From Belnapia sp. F-4-1 (GTDB lineage Bacteria > Pseudomonadota > Alphaproteobacteria > Acetobacterales > Acetobacteraceae), in NCBI RefSeq assembly GCF_000802185.1, contig NZ_KN676113.1, forward strand, positions 3,699,019 through 3,763,018: DNA of 64,000 bases, given 5' to 3'. Below are positions 58,651-64,000 of the stretch, in pieces. Numbering within the stretch: the first letter of the stretch is position 1; each line of letters begins with the position of its first letter. A model generated the notes under the pieces. That model did no database searches. It saw only the letters and a list, made by a program, of their open reading frames with translations, and was not told where the DNA came from. The position numbers and the translations under genes are program-made.

Positions 58651-59613
58651 ATGGCATTCATCTCCCCCCTCGGCCCGTCCGACGCGTCGCTTCTCGCCCT
58701 TGCCGAGGCGGTACGAGATACGGGCTATGATTTCGTCACGCCGACGCCGGCGACCCATGCCCGGGTCAACCGGCGGCCTGGCAACGCCGTGGCGCGGGAC
58801 CTCCGCGGGGTGTTCGGCTGGAGCCGGCCTTTCCGTCCGGAGGTGATGCCGCCCGGCCTGTTCGAGCTGATGCGCCGCGCCGAGGTGGCGGTGCCCGAGG
58901 CCGACGGAACGCTCTGGCGCAGCCAGGTGCGGCTCTCGACCCTTGGCGGCGAGTTGTTCCTGCATTCCGCCTTTCCCACCAGCGCCGCCGATGCGGTGTT
59001 CTTCGGCCCCGATACCTATCGCTTCGCCACGGCCATCCAGGCTGAGCTCGCCGCCCGCACCGCCCCTGTCAGGCGCGCGGCCGATATCGGCTGCGGCGCA
59101 GGCCCGGGCGGGATCGTCGTCGCCAAGGCCCGTCCGGCGGCGGAGGTCGCGATGCTCGACATCAACGACGCCGCGCTCCGCCTGGCGCTGGTCAACGCCG
59201 CCCTGGCCGGTGCCGGCGGAGCGACGGCCCTGCGCAGCGACCTGCTGGCCGGCGTCGGGGGCGCGTTCGATCTCATCGTTTCCAACCCGCCCTATCTGCT
59301 CGACCCCGCGCGACGGGCCTACCGGCATGGCGGCGGGGCACTGGGCGAGGGCCTTTCCGTTGCCATCCTCGACGCAGCCCTCGGGCGCCTGGCGCCGGGC
59401 GGCACCCTCGTCCTTTACACAGGCGTTGCCATTGTCGAGGGGCAGGACGCCTTCCTCGGAGCGGCCAAGCGGCGCCTCGCCGGGACCGACCTCGCCTGGC
59501 GCTACCGCGAATCCGATCCGGACGTCTTCGGCGAGGAATTGGAGGGCGACACCTATGACCGGGCCGACCGCATCGCCGCGGTCGTCCTCACCGTCACGAA
59601 GCCAGGGAGTTGA
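58651..59613 (+). CDS. Class I SAM-dependent methyltransferase (HemK/RlmG-like)
   Basis: 320 residues. SAM loop ADIGCGAGPGGIVVA (about 148), acidic strand AEVAMLDINDAAL, and LIVSNPPYLL (NPPY, motif IV) which points to methylation of an amide or exocyclic amine nitrogen. The N-terminal 130 residues are a separate substrate domain (FGWSRPFRPEVMPPGLFELM). Ends 3 bp before a diiron oxidase gene, so the two are expected to work together. No known pathway recognised. Confidence 0.88.
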   Translation: MAFISPLGPSDASLLALAEAVRDTGYDFVTPTPATHARVNRRPGNAVARDLRGVFGWSRPFRPEVMPPGLFELMRRAEVAVPEADGTLWRSQVRLSTLGGELFLHSAFPTSAADAVFFGPDTYRFATAIQAELAARTAPVRRAADIGCGAGPGGIVVAKARPAAEVAMLDINDAALRLALVNAALAGAGGATALRSDLLAGVGGAFDLIVSNPPYLLDPARRAYRHGGGALGEGLSVAILDAALGRLAPGGTLVLYTGVAIVEGQDAFLGAAKRRLAGTDLAWRYRESDPDVFGEELEGDTYDRADRIAAVVLTVTKPGS

Positions 59614-59616
59614 CCG

Positions 59617-60516
59617 ATGCCTGAAGGCAGCCTGTACCCGACGAACCTGCCGGAGGATGCAGCGCAGGATCGCCTGCAACGCCGGCTCGCCGAGTTGAAC
59701 CGCCGCCGCTTCACCCCCTCGCTGCCCGGCGGTGACTGGGATCGGGAACGGGAGGAACTGGCCCCGCTGGAGCGCGAGGAGGCCGGCTTCATCGAGGCGC
59801 GGCGCGCCGCCGTCGCCGCCCGCGCCGCCGAGGCCCCGACCGATCCCGACGGCTTCGTCGCCTGGTTCGAGGAGCTGGACCGCACCGGCCCCGGCCAGGG
59901 CGACCCGCTCTTCCCCTGGCTCGCCGAGCGGGCCTCGATGGAGGAGATACGGTGGTTCCTGACCCAGGAGGTCGCCGGGGAAGCGGGCTTCGAGGATCTG
60001 GCCGCGCTGACCCAGATACGGATGCCGCAGCAGCCGAAGCTCGAGATCGCACGCAACTATTGGGACGAGATGGGCCGCGGCAATCCCAAGGGCATGCATG
60101 GCCCCTTGCTCGACGTGCTCGCCCATCGGCTCGGCCTGGATCCCCGGATGGAAACGACGGTGTGGGAGTCGCTGGCGCTGGCCAACGTCATGGCCGGCCT
60201 CGCGGCGAACCGGCGCTATGCCTATCACTCGGTCGGCGCGCTCGGGGTGATCGAGCAGACCGCGCCGGGCCGTTCGGCGATGGTCGCCAAGGGGCTCAAG
60301 CGGCTGAAGGTGCCGGCGGGCGACCGGCACTATTTCGACCTGCACGCCATCCTCGACGTGAAGCACTCGCTGGCCTGGAATGCCGAGGCGATCCGGCCGC
60401 TTGTTGCCGAGGACCCACGCTATGCGACGGCCATGGCCGAAGGTGCGCTGATGCGGCTGGAATGCGGCGCCGCCTGCTTTTCGCGGTACCGGCGGGCGCT
60501 GCGCCTCGCCTTCTGA
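59617..60516 (+). CDS. Iron-containing redox enzyme (haem-oxygenase-like diiron fold)
   Basis: 299 residues, mostly helical. Candidate ligands of the two irons occur in the right order for HDO enzymes: Glu in FLTQEVAGEAGFEDL, Glu/His in NYWDEMGRGNPKGMHGPLLDVL, and Asp/His in FDLHAILDVKHSLAW. The family includes UndA-, SznF- and CADD-like oxidases that oxidise amines or fatty acids. Clustered directly with a methyltransferase (3 bp apart), suggesting a small two-step modification pathway (inference). The substrate is unknown. Confidence 0.85.
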   Translation: MPEGSLYPTNLPEDAAQDRLQRRLAELNRRRFTPSLPGGDWDREREELAPLEREEAGFIEARRAAVAARAAEAPTDPDGFVAWFEELDRTGPGQGDPLFPWLAERASMEEIRWFLTQEVAGEAGFEDLAALTQIRMPQQPKLEIARNYWDEMGRGNPKGMHGPLLDVLAHRLGLDPRMETTVWESLALANVMAGLAANRRYAYHSVGALGVIEQTAPGRSAMVAKGLKRLKVPAGDRHYFDLHAILDVKHSLAWNAEAIRPLVAEDPRYATAMAEGALMRLECGAACFSRYRRALRLAF

Positions 60517-60528
60517 GGCGGCGAGCGG

Positions 60529-60789
60529 TCAGAAGGGCGGCGGCGGGAAGCCGCGCCTGCGGTCGTTCTGCCTGTTCCAGCGCTCGAACTGGTCGCGGGT
60601 CAGGTTGCGCCGGGCCTCGCGGGGGCCGTTGATGGCGCGGTCGGTCGCCTCCTTCTCCCGCTGGCGGGCCCACCAGGATTCGAGCTGGCGCTGCCGCTCG
60701 GCAGGCGTCGCCGGGGCGGGCGGAAGCTGCTGCGCGGCGGCCGGCCACGCCGCGCCGAGCAGCCCGAGAAGGAGATGGCGCCGCATCAT
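60529..60789 (-). CDS. Small secreted hypothetical protein
   Basis: About 86 residues from the ATG at 60787-60789 (MMRRHLLLGLL); another ATG at 60796 is possible. Signal peptide RRHLLLGLLGAAWPAAAQQ, mature part charged and Arg-rich (RQRQLESWWARQREKEATDR, LTRDQFERWNRQNDRR). Probably periplasmic. No family recognised. Convergent with the diiron enzyme gene. Confidence 0.6.
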   Translation of the reverse strand: MMRRHLLLGLLGAAWPAAAQQLPPAPATPAERQRQLESWWARQREKEATDRAINGPREARRNLTRDQFERWNRQNDRRRGFPPPPF

Positions 60790-60852
60790 CACCCGCATGT
60801 CGTGCGCCGCATCCCCGCTTGCGAGGGGCGGCGCCGGACGGAAGGATGCCGC

Positions 60853-61275
60853 ATGACCGATGCCCCGCCGCTCGCCGGATTGCTCGAGACCGCGCTCTAT
60901 GCCGCCGACATGGCGCGGGCGCGCGGCTTCTACGAAGGCGTGCTCGGCCTCGCGCCCATGTTCGCGGATGAGCGTCTGACCGCCTATCCCGTCGGCGGGC
61001 GCAGCGCATTGCTGGTCTTCCTGCGCGGCAGCACGACGGCGACGGTGCACCTGCCTGGCGGCACCATCCCGCCGCATGACGGCATCGGCGGCGTCCATGC
61101 GGCGCTGGCCGTCGCGGCGGAGGCGCTGCCGGCCTGGGAGGCGCGGCTCGCCGCGCATGGCATTGCCATCGAGGGGCGGACGCACTGGCCTCGTGGCAGC
61201 ACCAGCATCTATTTCCGCGACCCCGACGACAACCTGTTGGAACTGGCGACGCCGGGGCTCTGGCCGGTATGGTAA
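60853..61275 (+). CDS. VOC-superfamily protein
   Basis: 140 residues; ATG at 60853 with AAGGA seven bases upstream. Glyoxalase-like fold: LLETALYAADMARARGFYEGVLGL, GGIHAAL-type middle (GIGGVHAALAVAAEAL), and FRDPDDNLLELATPGLW, with His and Glu ligands. Possible dioxygenase, glyoxalase or resistance role; the family does not settle it. Confidence 0.88.
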   Translation: MTDAPPLAGLLETALYAADMARARGFYEGVLGLAPMFADERLTAYPVGGRSALLVFLRGSTTATVHLPGGTIPPHDGIGGVHAALAVAAEALPAWEARLAAHGIAIEGRTHWPRGSTSIYFRDPDDNLLELATPGLWPVW

Positions 61276-61309
61276 CGGCCCGCGACACCCGCAGCGAGGC
61301 AAGACCCCG

Positions 61310-61480
61310 ATGCCCGACACGCCGGTTCCCTTTGCCCCGGCGGGCACCAGCCGTGCGACGCATGTCGGCATCGTGGTCAGCGCGACGGGATGGATCGGCT
61401 CGCAAAGCTCGACCGGCGTCGCCACCGTGAAATTCACGAACAGCTACTGGCAGCCGCGCATCCTCTCCTACGGCCGTTAA
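61310..61480 (+). CDS. Short unrecognised ORF (56 aa), doubtful
   Basis: ATG 61310, weak upstream AGGC; product MPDTPVPFAPAGTSRATHVG then SATGWIGSQSSTGVATVKFT and a stop. Beta-rich, low complexity. Adjacent to a decayed stretch, so it may be part of a broken gene. Confidence 0.3.
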   Translation: MPDTPVPFAPAGTSRATHVGIVVSATGWIGSQSSTGVATVKFTNSYWQPRILSYGR

Positions 61481-61880
61481 CAGCCGCTGCAGGCCGCGCG
61501 CGCGATCATCCCGATGCGGGCCGGCAGCTTCGCCTCCGTCACCAACCGGACGGCCTGACGGCAGTGCGGCGGCTCATCGCGGCGGGCCTGCTACGAGGAT
61601 TGCCCGCGGGGGGTGGACTACGCGGATCTGCGGCCACGCCCGGCGGCGGAGGCTCGCGGCTTCCTCGGCGCCGGGCGGCTGCCGGCGCTGGGCGAGGCCA
61701 TGCCGCTCGCCGGTGCGGTGCGCTGCGCCGACCGGGCCGCCAAACACCGTGGGGCGGGTGATGATCGACGGGCCATGGGCCTACCTGCTGCAGGAACCCG
61801 GGGCGGTGCTGCGGCTGGAGTAGGGCGCTTGCCCGCGGCGCGCCCGCGGCCTATGGCGCGGGCAGCAGGGGATCGTGGCG
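61481..61880. other. Degenerate coding-like stretch
   Basis: 400 bases with no intact gene. Frames rich in plausible codons switch several times on the plus strand: MRAGSFASVTNRTA then a stop, VDYADLRPRPAAEARGFLGAG, and finally VMIDGPWAYLLQEPGAVLRLE before TAG at about 61822. I could not identify the family. Looks like a gene inactivated by frameshifts. Confidence 0.5.
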
Positions 61881-63125
61881 ATGAGCGGGACGAATCAGCG
61901 GATCGACGGCAAGCGGCTGTGGGACAGCCTGATGGCGATGGCCGAGATCGGCGCGACGCCGAAGGGCGGCGTCAGGCGCCTCACCCTGACCGAGGTCGAC
62001 CGGCAGGGGCGGGAGCGGTTCCGCGGCTGGTGCGAGGCGCTGGGGCTCACGGTGCGCGTCGATGCAATCGGCAACATGTTCGCCAGGCGCGAGGGGCGCG
62101 ACCCGAAGCGGCTGCCGGTGCTGCTGGGGAGCCATCTCGACAGCCAGCCCTCGGGCGGGAAATTCGACGGAGCGCTCGGCGTCATCGCTGGGCTGGAGGT
62201 GATGCGCTCGCTCAACGACCTCAACATCCAGACCGAGGCGCCGATCGAGCTGGTCAACTGGACGGATGAGGAGGGCAGCCGCTTCGGCCATTCCCTGATG
62301 GGCAGCGGCGCCTGGGCCGGCGTCTATCCGCTGGAGAAGGTTTTTGGCCTCAAGGATGTCGAGGGCGTCTCGGTCGAGGAGGCGCTGACCGGCATCGGCT
62401 ACAAGGGCGGGGTGCCGGCGAAGCCCTTCCCGGCGGACGCCTATTTCGAGTTGCATATCGAGCAGGGGCCGATCCTCGAGAAGGAAGGCAAGGCAATCGG
62501 CATCGTCACCGGGGCACAGGCGCAGGTCTGGTACGACGCGGCCGTCACCGGGCAGGATGCGCATGCCGGGACGACGCCGCCCTCCGCGCGGCGGGATGCG
62601 CTGGTCTGCGCGGCACGGATCATCGACCTTGTCGACCGCATGATGCGGGCCCGCGGCGAGGATGGGCGCGGCACGGTCGGGCAGCTGCACGTGCTGCCGA
62701 ACAGCCGCAACGTGGTGCCCGGCGAGGTGCGGTTCAGCGTCGAGTTCCGCCACCCGGATTTCGGCGAGATCGAGCGGCTGGCGGCGCAATTCCCGCGCGA
62801 GGCGGGGTTCATTGCGCGCGATTGCGGGACGCCCCTGAAGCTCGAGGAGCTGTTCCGGCTGCCGGCGCAGCCTTTCGACCCGGGGTGCGTCGATCTGGTG
62901 CGGCAAGCGGCGGCGCGGCTCGGCCTGCCGGCGCGGGAAATCGTCTCGGGTGCGGGGCACGACGCGGTCTATGTGGCGCGGAGCGTGCCGACGGCGATGA
63001 TCTTCACCCCCTGCAAGGACGGGCTCAGCCACAACGAGGCGGAAAGCATCGAGCCGGGCGAGGCGGAGGCGGGGTGTCAGGTGCTGTTCGAGGCAGTGGT
63101 GGCGCGGGCGAACCGGGCCATCTGA
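61881..63125 (+). CDS. M20-family Zn hydrolase (hydantoinase/carbamoylase type)
   Basis: 414 residues from the ATG at 61881 (a GTG two codons upstream is possible). Metal ligands: VLLGSHLDSQPSGGKFDGALGV (His, Asp), NWTDEEGSRFG (Glu pair), ELHIEQGP (His), and a C-terminal CKDGLSHNEAE (His). The dimerisation domain is inserted around DAHAGTTPPSARRDAL. Such enzymes (HyuC, allantoate or N-carbamoyl amino-acid amidohydrolases) cleave ureido or amide bonds using two zinc or manganese ions. Substrate class fits purine or hydantoin degradation; no partner genes nearby. Confidence 0.92.
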   Translation: MSGTNQRIDGKRLWDSLMAMAEIGATPKGGVRRLTLTEVDRQGRERFRGWCEALGLTVRVDAIGNMFARREGRDPKRLPVLLGSHLDSQPSGGKFDGALGVIAGLEVMRSLNDLNIQTEAPIELVNWTDEEGSRFGHSLMGSGAWAGVYPLEKVFGLKDVEGVSVEEALTGIGYKGGVPAKPFPADAYFELHIEQGPILEKEGKAIGIVTGAQAQVWYDAAVTGQDAHAGTTPPSARRDALVCAARIIDLVDRMMRARGEDGRGTVGQLHVLPNSRNVVPGEVRFSVEFRHPDFGEIERLAAQFPREAGFIARDCGTPLKLEELFRLPAQPFDPGCVDLVRQAAARLGLPAREIVSGAGHDAVYVARSVPTAMIFTPCKDGLSHNEAESIEPGEAEAGCQVLFEAVVARANRAI

Positions 63126-63133
63126 CCGTCCCG

Positions 63134-63157
63134 CGGAGCCTACCGCAGCAGGCTCCG
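63134..63157 (+). terminator. Hairpin after the M20 amidase gene
   Basis: Stem CGGAGCC / GGCTCCG (7 bp) with a ten-base loop, 9 bp past the stop codon. No T-run; weak. Confidence 0.4.
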
Positions 63158-63855
63158 GGCCGGGATCAGCCTCAATCCACAAGCGGACCTCTCAGAAATT
63201 GAGGCGGATGGCGGCCTAATCCTCTAATTTTACTCCGAAATCTTCCGCGGTTTGAGCGGTTGACCTTTTGAAAGAGGCTGGGCCCAGCCCGCGGGTGGGG
63301 TGAGGCCTTCGGCCACCCAGCTCATGCCTGGGACGCCCCGGTGGCATCCACAAGTTTCAGCATGGTACCGAACGACGTTGACCATTGCGAAGCTGTTGCG
63401 GAAGCGACCGGTGCGCGCTGCTGCCAGTACGGCGCGGATATTTTTTCGGCGTAGCCTGCGCAACAATCCGGGCCACTCACCCGACCCGCTCTGTAAAAAG
63501 AAACCAGAACCCTATTGTGAAAAAATTTAAAGCTACCTAGAGGCGATTTCACCATCGCTGTCTCCATTTAAGGCAAAAAAAATCAGCGCGGATACTTTTT
63601 ATGTACGTGCGATCTGATGGCAGCCCTATGCAAGTGGCGGTAGCAGACCATGAGCATGGGCGTGATCACGAGGATGGCTGGCAGCGGCAACTTCCGATCC
63701 GGACGTGAAGATCATGTCCGAAACCTCATGCTCTAATTATCCGTAGTTGAAATGTAGCCTTATGAAAGTTCATGTCTGGCAAGTGTGTAAGAGGCGTACG
63801 CATGGCTGAACAGCCTGCAACAAAGAAGGTTTGCAACCATCGCTAGTGCAGTGAC
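63158..63855. other. AT-richer region without recognisable genes
   Basis: About 700 bases of distinctly lower GC than the rest, with several A/T runs (for example GTGAAAAAATTTAAAG and GGCAAAAAAAATC) and no open frame that I can support. The composition and the adjacent transposase fragment suggest acquired or decayed DNA. Confidence 0.55.
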
Positions 63856-64000
63856 TCATTCGGATGATGCAGGCAGCCGGTCGAGCTTGGCGAGGATGGT
63901 ACCGGCGGGCTTGGTCCAAACGAATGGGCTCGACGTGGCGTTGTGCTCGCGGATGTAGTGGGCGATGGCCTGCTCGAGATCGGCGACGGATTGGAACACT
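63856..64000 (-). CDS. IS630-family transposase, C-terminal part (runs off window)
   Basis: Minus-strand frame open from the window edge to a TGA at 63856-63858. It reads VFQSVADLEQAIAHYIREHN, then SPFVWTKPAGTILAKLDRLP. This is the conserved C-terminus of IS630-family (Tc1/mariner-like) transposases. The catalytic part lies to the right of the window, so whether the element is intact cannot be told. Confidence 0.8.
   Translation of the reverse strand, partial: VFQSVADLEQAIAHYIREHNATSSPFVWTKPAGTILAKLDRLPASSE

Overview
The window is GC-rich (about 70 percent), with tightly packed genes, many ATGA/GTGA start-stop overlaps, and a gene complement typical of Alphaproteobacteria: SecB, a Tim44-domain protein, a TakP-type TRAP transporter, formate-dehydrogenase accessory DUFs, a MarR/OmpR/EnvZ regulatory set, and a DinB with a zinc ribbon. 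The overall flavour fits Rhodospirillales, probably Acetobacteraceae (Roseomonas-like). This placement is inference from gene content, not from a marker gene.

Left end (1-12.6 kb), accessory DNA. A truncated PglE-like sugar aminotransferase is followed by an island bounded by two directly repeated IS6-family elements (1124-2104 and 11596-12576), identical in protein and in all DNA I compared. Between them lie an IS110 transposase remnant, a translationally coupled trio (tyrosine recombinase, unknown protein, ScpA-like protein), a luciferase-family oxidoreductase remnant, a four-gene minus-strand operon (bifunctional sucrose-phosphate synthase plus three glycosyltransferases), and remnants of a second IS6-type and an IS5-type transposase.

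Middle (12.6-22.1 kb), mostly housekeeping: secB, a histidine phosphatase preceded by a 16-bp triple tandem repeat, a Tim44-like protein, mltA, a LutA-like protein coupled to a 2-oxoglutarate/Fe oxygenase, an amidase, and a three-gene 2-oxo-acid TRAP transporter.

22.3-41.6 kb, the most interesting part. A six-gene hydrogenase-4-like membrane complex (hyfB, C, E, F, G, I type) has a large subunit without the NiFe-binding cysteine pairs, so it is a hydrogenase-related complex and not a hydrogenase. A few kilobases on is a full set of formate-dehydrogenase maturation and accessory genes: a multi-cluster ferredoxin-like protein, a biotin/lipoate-ligase-like protein, DUF6505, DUF6352, DUF3305, DUF3306, a TorD-like chaperone, mobB and moeA. 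The formate dehydrogenase itself is missing. Where it should be, the start of the small twin-arginine accessory gene is joined to a frameshifted 3' piece of the cytochrome b (gamma) subunit. This looks like an internal deletion that removed the catalytic and iron-sulfur subunits and left the accessory genes and the partner complex behind.

41.6-57.4 kb: a MarR/OmpR/EnvZ regulatory operon divergent from a branched-chain aminotransferase, a LysE exporter, an acyl-CoA synthetase, a TSUP permease, moaE/moaD (more molybdopterin supply), pgsA, uvrC, folB with a FolM-like reductase, dinB, and a ROK kinase. 57.4-64 kb: tusA, a histone-deacetylase-like hydrolase, a methyltransferase paired with a haem-oxygenase-like diiron enzyme, an M20 amidase, a degenerate stretch, and an AT-richer right end carrying an IS630 transposase fragment. 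I found no rRNA, tRNA or CRISPR array.
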